NCBI GenBank assembly: GCA_050298555.1
Contig: JBNKUL010000035.1
Coordinates: forward strand, 1 to 64,000
Source of the DNA: JAPHSX01 sp050298555
GTDB lineage: Bacteria; Pseudomonadota; Gammaproteobacteria; Thiohalomonadales; Thiohalomonadaceae
Direction of reading: 5' to 3'
Length of the DNA stretch: 64,000 bases
The first letter of the stretch is position 1. Each line of letters begins with the position of its first letter. The translations under genes and the position numbers were made by a program. Under the pieces are notes generated by a model that saw only the letters and a program-made list of their open reading frames with translations, searched no databases and was not told the origin of the DNA. Shown in pieces: positions 1 to 7,557 of this stretch.

Positions 1-275
1 GCGAATTTTGAATCCACCTTGTCGTAATAGTTGGTAAAACCGCCCTTGATGAACTCGTTGTCGTTGATGCGAAATGACAGCAGTACGGCTTTCTTCAGCC
101 ACTCGTTAACCACCCAGTCGCCGACGCCGCGGCGCTCGGCCACACGGGCCTCACCGCTGTCGAGCATCGCCAGGGCCTGGTTAACCGCCTCGCGCACCTC
201 GGCGGTGGCGGTGGCCGGGGTGATTTCGGCGCGGTTCTCGAAAGCTTGTTCAATGACGTTTTTCAGATCGTCCAC
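1..275 (-). CDS. dapD: Tetrahydrodipicolinate N-succinyltransferase, N-terminal part (DapD), cut by window edge
   Basis: This is the first ~91 codons of DapD, which succinylates tetrahydrodipicolinate in the succinylase branch of lysine and diaminopimelate synthesis in the cytoplasm. The visible part includes the conserved stretches EAVNQALAMLDSGEARVAE and LKKAVLLSFRINDNEFI, matching the helical N-terminal domain of the family; the left-handed beta-helix catalytic domain lies outside the window. The start is a GTG at 273-275 with AGGAG about 7 bases upstream on the minus strand. It follows dapC with a 34-base gap, so the two are probably cotranscribed. Identity is from recognised family sequence. 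Confidence 0.9.
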   Translation of the reverse strand, partial: MDDLKNVIEQAFENRAEITPATATAEVREAVNQALAMLDSGEARVAERRGVGDWVVNEWLKKAVLLSFRINDNEFIKGGFTNYYDKVDSKF

Positions 276-309
276 GTTGGTTCTCCTAATCAATCGGTTC
301 TTAATTCTG

Positions 310-1512
310 TCAGAGGGAGGTGACGAAGTCGCGTATGCGCTGCGCCGCCTCGATACATTCGTCCAGCTCGGCCACCAGTGCCATGCGTACACGGCCGGCG
401 CCGGGGTTGATACCGTGCGCCTCGCGCGAGAGGTAGCTGCCAGGCAGCACGGTGATGTGTTGCTCGGCGAAGAGTCGCTGTGCAAATTCGGTGTCGCTGA
501 GCGGCGCGCTCTCGGCCCAGAGGTAGAAACCGGCATCGGGTTGTTCCACCTTCATCACCGGCTGCAGGATCTCCAGCACCGCCTCGAATTTCTGGCGGTA
601 GAGCTCGCGGTTCTGCTCCACGTGCGCCTCGTCGTTCCAGGCGCTAATGCTTGCCGCCTGCGTGTGGGGCGGCAGGGCGCAGCCGTGGTAGGTGCGGTAT
701 TTGAGGAAGGCGGCCAGCACCTCGGCGTCGCCGGCCACGAAGCCTGAACGCAGTCCCGGCAGGTTGGAGCGCTTGGAGAGCGAGTGGAATACCACGCAAC
801 GCCTATAGTCGTTACGGCCCATCTCGGCGGCCGCCTGCAGCAGGCCGGGGGGCGGGGTATCGAACCAGAGCTCGGAGTAGCACTCATACGAGGCGATGAT
901 GAAGTCATGCTTGTCGGCCAGTTTGATCAGTTTCTGCAGGTAGTCGACCGGGGCCACCGCGCCGGTGGGGTTGCCGGGGGTGCAGAGGTAGATGAGCTGG
1001 CAGCGGGCCCAAACATTCTCGGGCACGATATCGAGGTCGGGCAGGAAGCCGTTCTCGGCCGCGGTGTTGAGGAACCAGGGCTCTGCCCCGGCCAGTAGCG
1101 CCGCCCCTTCGTAAATCTGGTAGAAGGGGTTCGGAGAGAGCACCAGGGCATCCCCCGATCCACTTCCAGCGCGATCCACCACTGCCTGGGCGAAGGCGAA
1201 CAGCGCCTCGCGGGTGCCTGCCACCGGCAGCACGTGGCGTTCGGCGTCGAGACTGCCCTCGGGCAGCGCGAAGCGGTTGGTGAGCCAGTCGGCGATGGCC
1301 TGGCGCAGCTCCACGCGCCCCTTGGTCAGCGGGTAGTTGGCCAGGGTGTGCAGGTGGGTGATCAGCTCCTCCACCACAAAGCCGGGCGGCTGGTGTTTGG
1401 GCTCGCCGATGGAGAGGGCGATATGGGGCTTTGCCACCGGTGTCACTTCACCCTTCAGCTTGTTCAGCTTTTCGAAGGGGTAGGGCTGCAGTTTGTTAAG
1501 GTCCGGGTTCAT
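310..1512 (-). CDS. dapC: N-succinyl-diaminopimelate aminotransferase (DapC)
   Basis: A 400-residue fold-type I PLP aminotransferase that converts N-succinyl-2-amino-6-ketopimelate to N-succinyl-LL-diaminopimelate with glutamate as donor. The sequence shows the substrate-binding N-terminus (LSIGEPKHQPP), the NPFYQIYEG and TPGNPTGAV motifs, and the Schiff-base lysine in SLSKRSNLPGLRSGF. It sits directly upstream of dapD on the same strand, which supports the dap assignment over other class I aminotransferases (the family is often annotated argD- or alaA-like). The start ATG at 1510-1512 faces the VOC gene on the other strand across an 84-base shared upstream region. Nothing is missing or truncated. 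Confidence 0.93.
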   Translation of the reverse strand: MNPDLNKLQPYPFEKLNKLKGEVTPVAKPHIALSIGEPKHQPPGFVVEELITHLHTLANYPLTKGRVELRQAIADWLTNRFALPEGSLDAERHVLPVAGTREALFAFAQAVVDRAGSGSGDALVLSPNPFYQIYEGAALLAGAEPWFLNTAAENGFLPDLDIVPENVWARCQLIYLCTPGNPTGAVAPVDYLQKLIKLADKHDFIIASYECYSELWFDTPPPGLLQAAAEMGRNDYRRCVVFHSLSKRSNLPGLRSGFVAGDAEVLAAFLKYRTYHGCALPPHTQAASISAWNDEAHVEQNRELYRQKFEAVLEILQPVMKVEQPDAGFYLWAESAPLSDTEFAQRLFAEQHITVLPGSYLSREAHGINPGAGRVRMALVAELDECIEAAQRIRDFVTSL

Positions 1513-1596
1513 TCATCTGCCAGGTGCGAAAAACAGCCGACCATTATAAGGTATTGCACCTGCGCCATAAACCACGTGATAAGAGGGGCCAAAGTC

Positions 1597-1965
1597 ATGC
1601 AAATCAAAGGGATACATCACCTCAGCCTGATCGTCGCAGATACCGAGCGTGCCCTGACCTTCTATCAGGGGCTGCTCGGACTCTCCTTGGCACCGCGGCC
1701 CGAGCTCAGTTTCCCGGGCGCCTGGCTTGCTATCGGCGACCAGCAACTGCACCTGCTGGAGCTGCCCAACCCTGATCCGACAATAGGTCGTCCCGACCAC
1801 GCCGGGCGTGACCGTCACCTCGCCCTGAGCGTTGCCGGGCTGGATGAGCTGATCGTCAAACTGGATGAGCAGGGTATCCCCTATACCCGCAGCCGCTCCG
1901 GCCGTGCCGCTGTTTTCTGTCGTGACCCGGATGGGAATGGGGTGGAGTTGATCTCTGCCGATTGA
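1597..1965 (+). CDS. VOC-fold (glyoxalase/bleomycin-resistance superfamily) protein
   Basis: A 122-residue single-domain protein with two beta-alpha-beta-beta-beta modules of the vicinal oxygen chelate fold. The N-terminal IHHLSLIVAD and the C-terminal FCRDPDGNGVELISAD are characteristic. Likely metal-ligand positions are His in IHHLSL, His in DRHLALSV and Glu in GNGVELI. Substrate cannot be read from sequence: small VOC proteins include glyoxalase I, dioxygenases and antibiotic-binding proteins. The ATG at 1597 is chosen because the fold begins there; an open frame extends further upstream but runs through dapC on the opposite strand. AGAGGGG lies about 8 bases before the start. It is divergent from dapC. 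Confidence 0.75.
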   Translation: MQIKGIHHLSLIVADTERALTFYQGLLGLSLAPRPELSFPGAWLAIGDQQLHLLELPNPDPTIGRPDHAGRDRHLALSVAGLDELIVKLDEQGIPYTRSRSGRAAVFCRDPDGNGVELISAD

Positions 1966-1996
1966 TGTGTGGGTCAGTTAAGTAGCTAGGAGCGGA

Positions 1997-2056
1997 CTCG
2001 AACACCAAGTTAAGCGGCACACATTAGCGCGCCCTTGCTTGAGCGCTTTGTCAAAT
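1997..2056 (-). other. attC-like recombination site at the 3' end of the TIR gene
   Basis: Read on the minus strand, the TIR stop codon TGA lies inside ATTTGAC (R''-like, 2050-2056). It is followed by a 5-base spacer and GCTCAAG (L''-like, 2038-2044). The other arm is CTTAAC, a 5-base spacer TTGGT and GTTCGAG (R'-like, 1997-2003). The L arms pair as GCT-AAG against GTTAAG with one unpaired C, the geometry of integron attC sites. The R arms pair poorly and the R' box departs from GTTRRRY, so this is at best a decayed site. The call is inference from pattern. Confidence 0.35.
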
Positions 2057-2854
2057 TGCTTTTTTATCGAAGTTAACAGTGTACTGTGGTGCTCTCCCGC
2101 TGACCCCAAACACTAAGGTTGACGGTAGAGTGTCGCACCACACGTAATAACTCTCAGTTGGTGTTGCTTGATTTCCCGCGCTCATAATCCACATTTTTCC
2201 GTCAGGTGACTGACTATCACCGCAGTTGACCAACATTCCACTACTTGTTGGAACATCTCTTGGGCCAATCATGATACTGGGTTGAACTGCTTCCTTCTCA
2301 CTCATTGGAATACAAGCTATAAATGGTGCCCAGACTCCAGCTCGTGGACGAACCTCAATAGCAAGTGGTTTATTGCCATCTTGGTTTTTATGTATATTGA
2401 TATGGAAAGGTTGGACCGTGCTCTGCTGTACCTGATGTGCTCTCCCCTCGGCTGAAGCAATGATTCTTTCTTTCCAGTCTGGGTCCGTAACACTTACGTA
2501 TAAGCGAGTTCTTATTCCAGCAGGAATTAATGACTGATCAACAGGACCTAGGAAGAGACCAATAACAGGGAAATTATCACCCCTTGAGTTTAAGGCTCTA
2601 TCTAACGCATATGCGAATTCCTCTTTGCAGGCTTCACTGGATAGGCTGTGAGCTGTTGCAATAAGAAGCCAGGCATCACTGTGCTCTTTAGAACAAATAA
2701 ATTCTTCGATTTGAGGCCACAAACGGTTGCCCGCAGATATATTCCACCTATCCAACTTTACTTCAGCACCGGCCTGCTGTAACTCTTGAGCAATAAAGTC
2801 AACGTCTCCTTGCTGATTGTCAGTCCATGCGTAAGTTATCCATATTTTTGCCAT
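2051..2854 (-). CDS. TIR-domain protein with unknown C-terminal beta-rich domain
   Basis: A 267-residue protein. Residues 1-~130 form a TIR/SEFIR-type flavodoxin-like domain: strand 1 is KIWITYAWTD, the BB-loop region is LDRWNISAGNRLWPQIEEFI, and S73-E-A-C-K-E-E79-F matches the (W)CxxE motif whose Glu is catalytic in TIR NADases. Residues ~150-267 look beta-rich (many short hydrophobic strands with G/P/N turns) and match no family I recognise; a ligand-sensing role is possible but unproven. The start has AGGAG 7 bases upstream. Base composition is visibly AT-richer than glnD and dapC on either side, and the gene interrupts a conserved neighbourhood, so it is probably acquired. NAD hydrolysis in phage defence is plausible; no partner effector or sensor gene is adjacent. 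Confidence 0.75.
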   Translation of the reverse strand: MAKIWITYAWTDNQQGDVDFIAQELQQAGAEVKLDRWNISAGNRLWPQIEEFICSKEHSDAWLLIATAHSLSSEACKEEFAYALDRALNSRGDNFPVIGLFLGPVDQSLIPAGIRTRLYVSVTDPDWKERIIASAEGRAHQVQQSTVQPFHINIHKNQDGNKPLAIEVRPRAGVWAPFIACIPMSEKEAVQPSIMIGPRDVPTSSGMLVNCGDSQSPDGKMWIMSAGNQATPTESYYVWCDTLPSTLVFGVSGRAPQYTVNFDKKAI

Positions 2855-2879
2855 GAATTGCTCCTTTGTTTCTACTGTA

Positions 2880-2976
2880 TCCCAACGTTTGGGAATTCTG
2901 TGGACAGTACACCTATTCCGCCACTAACACCTGAGCAAAGCATCAGTGATGCTTTGAGGAAGCGGCGGTCGCTTCC
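2880..2976. repeat. Three short inverted repeats between glnD and the TIR gene
   Basis: Three perfect stems occur in the 128-base gap. TCCCAA/TTGGGA (2880-2885 and 2889-2894) is close to the TIR start. CAAAGCATC/GATGCTTTG (2936-2944 and 2948-2956) is a 9-bp stem with an AGT loop. GGAAGCG/CGCTTCC (2958-2964 and 2970-2976) is next to the glnD stop. None is followed by a clear T-run on the minus strand, so they are not standard terminators, though the pair nearest glnD could end its transcript. CACTAAC at 2922-2928 (GTTAGTG on the minus strand) resembles an integron core site just upstream of the TIR gene. Confidence 0.45.
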
Positions 2977-2982
2977 AGTGCT

Positions 2983-5631
2983 CTACTCCCCCAACGCCCC
3001 AACAATCGCCCGCTCCAGCTCCTCCCGCTGCTCGGCTCGGACAAGCGGCTTCCCATCCTCATCCGTAACAAAGAAGATGTCCTCAACCCTTTCCCCAAGG
3101 GTGGAGACCTTGGCGTTCTGCAACTGAATCTTCTGCTCGGCCATCACTTTTGAAATGACTGAAAGCAGTCCGGGTCGGTCGGAGGCGACCACCTCCATAA
3201 TGGTGCGCTCGTTGTTGGGGTCGTCGTGAAAGAAGACCCGCGGCGGGATGGGGAAGTGCTTGAGCTGGCGTGCCACCTGGCGGTGGACCTTGTCAGGCGC
3301 CTGCTCCGGATTGGCCAACAGGCGTTCCAGTTGCTCCTTGATCTCGTCGAGGCGGAAACGACCGGTAATCGGTTCGCCGTCGTCCTCCAGCACGATGTAG
3401 GTGTCGACGGTGTATTGATCCTTGGAGCCGATGATACGTGCGTCGACGATATTCAGTCCCAGCTGATCCAGCAGGGTCGTGGTAGTGGTGAACTGAAAGC
3501 CACAGATTGGTGTGTAGATGAATATCTCGGTACCGCCGCGTTCGGTCTGCTGGCGCAGCAGCACCAACGGGATCTGTTTGTTGTCGTTTTCGATCACGGC
3601 GCGGGTGTGCCAGGCGATCTCGCTGCCGGAGTAGCGCAGGAAGTACTCCTTGCTGAGACGGCCCCAGAATCCTTCGATCTTCTCATCACTGATGCGGTGC
3701 AACCTGAGCTGCTTGCGTGCCTCTTTCTTGCGCTCTTCGATCACCTCGCTTTGGATGATCGGGTTGGAGAGGCCGCGGTGCAGTGCCTTATGGGTGGCGT
3801 GGTAGAGCTCGGCCAGCAGGGCGTCCTTCCAGGAGTTCCATACCGTGGGGCTGGTGGCGCGGATGTCGGCGACGGTAAGCAGGTAGAGGTAGTCGAGGTA
3901 TCTTTCGTTACCCACCTCGGCGGCGAAGGTGTTGATCACCTCCGGGTCGGAGATGTCGCGGCGTTGGGCGGTGGTGGACATCAGCAGGTGGTTACGTACC
4001 AGCCAGCTCACCAGGTTGGTGTCGTAGTCGCTCAGTCCGTGGTGGCGGCAGAATTCGGTCACATCTTCCGCCCCCAGTACCGAGTGGTCGCCGCCGCGTC
4101 CCTTGGCGATGTCGTGGAACAGGCCGGCGATGTAGATCAGCTCCGGTTTGGGCAGCCGCTGGCTGATCTTGCTGCAGAGCGGGAATTCGTGGTGGTATTC
4201 GGCAATGGTAAAGCGGCGCAGGTTACGCACCACCGAGAGGGTATGCTCATCCACGGTATAGACGTGGAACAGGTCGTGCTGCATCAATCCCACCACATGG
4301 CCGAACAGCGGCAGGTATTCGGCGAGGATGCCGTAGCGGCTCATGCGCCGCAGCTCGGCGGTAATGCCCTGGGGCTGGCGCATCAACTCCATAAAGAGTG
4401 AGCGACAGCGCAGGTCGTTACGAAAGTCATCGTCGATGAGGTGACGGTGGTGGCGCAGCTGGCGGATGGTGTTGGCGCGAACCCCTTTCAGGGCCGGGTG
4501 CTGCGCCAGGATAAGAAAGATCTCCAGCAGTGCATAGGGGGAGTGCTCGAACACCTTGTCGTGTGCGATCTCGATAAAGCCCTTGCGGCACTGGAAGCGC
4601 TTGTTGATCGGTTTCGGCTCCTCCGACTCCTGGGCATAGAGGATCTCCTCCTGGAACAGCTGCAGCAGCATCTCGTTGAGCCGCTCGAGTTCCATTACCG
4701 TGCGGTAGTAGGCCTTCATGAAGTGCTCCACTGCCAGGTGCTTGTCGTCGTCCTCATAGCCGAACAGGGTGGCGAGGTTGCGCTGGTGGTCGAACAGCAG
4801 GCGGTCCTCGCGCCGTTTCGCCAGCACATGCAGGCCGTAGCGTACGCGCCAGAGGAAGCTCTGACCGTCGATCAGCGCCAGGTACTCCTCCTGCGTAAGG
4901 AAGCGGTGCTCCACCAGTCCCTCCAGTGTTTCGCAGCCGAAGTGGCGCTTTGCCACCCAGCCGATCATCTGGATGTCACGCAGCCCCCCCGGTCCCTCCT
5001 TGACGTTGGGCTCCAGGTTGTAGGCGGTGTCGTGGAATTTGTGGTGGCGGTTAATCTGCTCGTCCCACTTGGCCTGGAAGAAGTCGCGCCCCGGCCAGAT
5101 GTGGTTCTGGTCGGTGGTCTCGCGCATCTGTTGGAACAGTTGTTCAGGCCCGCAGAGCAGGCGCGCCTCCATGATGTTGGTGGCGACGGTGATGTCGTCG
5201 CGCCCCTGCTCGATGCAGTCCGCGGGGGTGCGCACGCTGTGGCCCACGTCGAGGCCGATGTCCCACATCAGCAGCAGGAACTGCTCCAGCTTACCGCCGT
5301 GCGCCGAGAGGGCCTCTTCCTCGGCGAGGAGCATGATGTCGATATCGGAGTTGGGGTGTAGCTCGCCGCGACCGTAGCCGCCAACGGCGATAAGGGCGAT
5401 CGATTCCGCCGCCTCACCCAGGTGGTGGCTCCAGGCGCGTACCAGCAACTGGTCGATGAACTGGGCGTAGTGGGTGACCAGTGATACCACATCCTCGCGG
5501 TCGCGAAAGCGGAACTCCAGCCGCTCGCGGGCCAGGGTGATGGTGTCGCGAAACAGTTTGATGGGGTTGCTGCTGGCGCTCAGTTCGGCATCGAAGACGG
5601 TGGCGTCGAAGAGGGGCTCAACTCCCCTCAT
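2983..5631 (-). CDS. glnD: Bifunctional uridylyltransferase/uridylyl-removing enzyme of PII (GlnD)
   Basis: An 882-residue glutamine sensor that uridylylates and deuridylylates the PII proteins and so controls glutamine synthetase and NtrBC. Domains in order: nucleotidyltransferase (GGYGRGELHP with D96 and D98 as metal ligands), helical linker, HD hydrolase (VDEHT and HDIAKGRGGDHS in the middle third), then two C-terminal ACT domains (one around EIFIYTP, the last around TIMEVVASDRPGLLSVISKVM) that bind glutamine. Length matches the E. coli protein (about 890). The start ATG follows the map stop codon directly (TAA then ATG), and the ribosome site GAGGAG overlaps the end of map, so the two are translationally linked. 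Confidence 0.97.
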   Translation of the reverse strand: MRGVEPLFDATVFDAELSASSNPIKLFRDTITLARERLEFRFRDREDVVSLVTHYAQFIDQLLVRAWSHHLGEAAESIALIAVGGYGRGELHPNSDIDIMLLAEEEALSAHGGKLEQFLLLMWDIGLDVGHSVRTPADCIEQGRDDITVATNIMEARLLCGPEQLFQQMRETTDQNHIWPGRDFFQAKWDEQINRHHKFHDTAYNLEPNVKEGPGGLRDIQMIGWVAKRHFGCETLEGLVEHRFLTQEEYLALIDGQSFLWRVRYGLHVLAKRREDRLLFDHQRNLATLFGYEDDDKHLAVEHFMKAYYRTVMELERLNEMLLQLFQEEILYAQESEEPKPINKRFQCRKGFIEIAHDKVFEHSPYALLEIFLILAQHPALKGVRANTIRQLRHHRHLIDDDFRNDLRCRSLFMELMRQPQGITAELRRMSRYGILAEYLPLFGHVVGLMQHDLFHVYTVDEHTLSVVRNLRRFTIAEYHHEFPLCSKISQRLPKPELIYIAGLFHDIAKGRGGDHSVLGAEDVTEFCRHHGLSDYDTNLVSWLVRNHLLMSTTAQRRDISDPEVINTFAAEVGNERYLDYLYLLTVADIRATSPTVWNSWKDALLAELYHATHKALHRGLSNPIIQSEVIEERKKEARKQLRLHRISDEKIEGFWGRLSKEYFLRYSGSEIAWHTRAVIENDNKQIPLVLLRQQTERGGTEIFIYTPICGFQFTTTTTLLDQLGLNIVDARIIGSKDQYTVDTYIVLEDDGEPITGRFRLDEIKEQLERLLANPEQAPDKVHRQVARQLKHFPIPPRVFFHDDPNNERTIMEVVASDRPGLLSVISKVMAEQKIQLQNAKVSTLGERVEDIFFVTDEDGKPLVRAEQREELERAIVGALGE

Positions 5632-6399
5632 TTATATCTCCTCACCCTGGCGCAGGGTCAGCACCTCTACGCCCTCCTCGGTCACCAGCAGGGTGTGCTC
5701 CCACTGTGCCGAGAGTGTCCGGTCCTTGGTTACCACGGTCCAGCCGTCGCGCATCAGGCTGACGTTACGCTTGCCGGCGTTGATCATCGGCTCGATAGTG
5801 AAGGTCATGCCGGGCCTGAGCTCGACGCCGGTGTCGGGGTTGCCGTAGTGCAGCACCTGCGGCTCCTCGTGGAACTCGCTGCCGATACCGTGACCGCAGT
5901 ATTCACGCACCACCGAGTAGTTGTGTGTCTCAGCGTGCTTCTGGATGGCTGCACCGATGTCGCCCAGCTTGATACCCGGCTTGACCATCCTGATCCCCAC
6001 CAGCAGGCACTCGCGGGCGATCTCCACCAGCCGTTTCGCCTTCACCGAGGGCTCGCCGACGAAGAACATCTGGCTGGTGTCGCCGTGGTAGCCGTCCTTA
6101 ATCACGGTGATGTCCACATTGACGATATCGCCCTTCTTCAGCAGCTTGTCACCGGGGATGCCGTGGCACACCACGTGGTTAATCGAGGTGCAGATCGACT
6201 TGGGGAAGCCGTGGTAGTTGAGCGGGGCCGGGATCGCCTGCTGCTCGTTGACGATGTAGTCGTGGCAGAGGCGATCCAGCTCCTCGGTGCTGACCCCCGG
6301 TTTGACGTGGGGGGCGATCATCTCCAGTACCTCGGCGGCCAGGCGCCCGGCGATGCGCATCTTCTCGATCTCGGCAGCGGTTTTGATTTTGATACTCAT
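5632..6399 (-). CDS. map: Type I methionine aminopeptidase
   Basis: A 255-residue enzyme removing the initiator methionine from nascent proteins. The pita-bread fold is clear. The five metal ligands are seen in order: Asp in VNVDITV, Asp in GYHGDTS, His in YCGHGIG, Glu in FTIEPM and Glu in WEHTLLV. His in GFPKSICTSINHVVCHGIP is the conserved substrate-side residue. It is the first gene of the minus-strand unit map-glnD and is divergent from rpsB, an arrangement conserved across Gammaproteobacteria. The 273-base gap to rpsB must hold both promoters. Confidence 0.97.
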   Translation of the reverse strand: MSIKIKTAAEIEKMRIAGRLAAEVLEMIAPHVKPGVSTEELDRLCHDYIVNEQQAIPAPLNYHGFPKSICTSINHVVCHGIPGDKLLKKGDIVNVDITVIKDGYHGDTSQMFFVGEPSVKAKRLVEIARECLLVGIRMVKPGIKLGDIGAAIQKHAETHNYSVVREYCGHGIGSEFHEEPQVLHYGNPDTGVELRPGMTFTIEPMINAGKRNVSLMRDGWTVVTKDRTLSAQWEHTLLVTEEGVEVLTLRQGEEI

Positions 6400-6482
6400 G
6401 TCTTTGATTTTACTGGCTTCTTCCGTTTACGGTCGGGGGGATGGCTGGTCGCCCGAATGGGTCGGAAAAAACGGCTCCGTCG

Positions 6483-6511
6483 TTGTTGATTGAAGGCGGT
6501 TATGGTATAAA
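6483..6511 (+). promoter_or_regulatory. Candidate rpsB promoter with GC-rich discriminator
   Basis: TTGTTG (6483-6488), a 17-base spacer and TATAAA (6506-6511) form a sigma-70-like promoter, followed at once by GTGCGCGC. A GC-rich stretch between the -10 box and the start site is typical of stringently controlled ribosomal promoters. The -35 box matches the consensus in only three positions, so this is a prediction. Confidence 0.5.
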
Positions 6512-6603
6512 GTGCGCGCTTTATAGGCAAACCCAATATCGGTGAGGCGGATTGGCCGCCAAATCCGAAATCCACACATGTGCCGACAGGGTCTGTCCGG
6601 GTG

Positions 6604-6621
6604 CTCCTTAAATATAAGGAG
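6604..6621 (+). promoter_or_regulatory. rpsB leader hairpin, candidate S2 autoregulatory element
   Basis: CTCCTTA (6604-6610) pairs perfectly with TAAGGAG (6615-6621) around an AATA loop. It is flanked by GTG (6601) and by GGGCATCCC and GGCAC, which could extend the structure. The leader from the predicted promoter to the rpsB start is about 150 bases. In E. coli the rpsB leader is conserved and mediates repression by S2; position supports the same role here, but homology of this fold to that element is not shown. Confidence 0.45.
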
Positions 6622-6672
6622 TTGGGCATCCCGGCACATGGAGGACCAACCCAAACCAGGAGTTTAAAACTT

Positions 6673-7422
6673 ATGGCTAGCGTAACCATGCGTCAAATGC
6701 TGGAGGCCGGTGTACACTTCGGTCACCAGACCCGTTACTGGAACCCCAAGATGGCTCCCTTCATCTTCGGTGACCGTAACAAGATCCATATCATCAACCT
6801 CGAAAAGTCCCTGCCGCTCTATAACGATGCGATGAACTTCATCTCCAAGCTGGCGGCCAAGAAGGGCAGCATCATGTTCGTCGGCACCAAGCGCCAGGCC
6901 CGTGACCTGATTCAGCAGGAAGCCGAGCGTGCCGGTATGCCCTACGTGAACCACCGCTGGCTCGGCGGCATGCTCACCAACTACAAGACCGTTAAGCAGT
7001 CCATCAAGCGCCTGAAAGACCTGGAAGCGATGGATGCGGACGGCTCCCTCGACCGCCTGACCAAGAAAGAGGCGCTGATGCGCCGTCGCGAGATGGAGAA
7101 GCTGGAGCGTAGCCTTGGCGGTATCAAGGACATGGGCGGCCTGCCCGATGCCATGTTCGTTGTCGATGTCGGTCACGAGAAGATCGCCGTCAGCGAAGCC
7201 AAGAAGCTGGGTATCCCGGTTATCGCCGTGGTCGATACCAACTGCAACCCCGATGACGTGGACTACATGATCCCGGGTAACGACGACTCCATCGGCGCCA
7301 TCAGCCTCTACACCCAGGGCGTGGCCAGTGCGGTACTGGAGGGCAAGGCCTCTACCGGCACCGCAGCCGCCAGCAGCACCGACGAGTTCGTCGAAGTGGC
7401 CGAGGAGGAGGGCGCGGAGTAA
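6673..7422 (+). CDS. rpsB: 30S ribosomal protein S2
   Basis: A 249-residue S2 protein of the small subunit. It starts ASVTMRQMLEAGVHFGHQTRYWNPKM and contains the conserved coiled-coil insert (KKEALMRRREMEKLERSLGGI) and PDAMFVVDVGHEKIAVSEAKKLGIPVIAVVDTNCNPD. The ATG at 6673 has CAGGAG 9-10 bases upstream. An in-frame extension to 6580 would translate the leader hairpin and is rejected. The acidic tail EEEGAE is normal. The gene begins the operon with tsf, pyrH and frr; an attenuator-like hairpin lies just downstream. Confidence 0.98.
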   Translation: MASVTMRQMLEAGVHFGHQTRYWNPKMAPFIFGDRNKIHIINLEKSLPLYNDAMNFISKLAAKKGSIMFVGTKRQARDLIQQEAERAGMPYVNHRWLGGMLTNYKTVKQSIKRLKDLEAMDADGSLDRLTKKEALMRRREMEKLERSLGGIKDMGGLPDAMFVVDVGHEKIAVSEAKKLGIPVIAVVDTNCNPDDVDYMIPGNDDSIGAISLYTQGVASAVLEGKASTGTAAASSTDEFVEVAEEEGAE

Positions 7423-7444
7423 TCCTCCCCCTTCACGGCGACAC

Positions 7445-7471
7445 AAAAAAGGGGGCTGGGCCCCCTTTTTT
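7445..7471 (+). terminator. Intrinsic terminator or attenuator between rpsB and tsf
   Basis: A6-G5-C (7445-7456) faces G-C5-T6 (7460-7471), giving a strong GC stem with a TGG loop and a T-run. It separates rpsB from tsf and would lower tsf expression by partial termination, as known for the same junction in E. coli. The A-run also makes it symmetrical, but no opposing gene is present. Confidence 0.85.
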
Positions 7472-7557
7472 GAAATTTATTCCCGGTCTTCCCCGCTGTT
7501 TCGCGGAGGTGGGCCGCAAAAACCACTTTTACGCTTTATATATAGAGGAAATCAGAG

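Noticed and set aside
1234..1596. N-terminal extension of the VOC protein by about 121 residues
   Set aside because: The extension runs through dapC on the other strand and has no fold features; the VOC domain starts at 1597 with a good ribosome site.
3226..5361. Long open frames on the plus strand through glnD
   Set aside because: They are opposite a complete, recognised gene; GC-rich third positions create such mirror frames. Similar mirrors occur across from dnaE, lpxD, gnnB, thiL and others.
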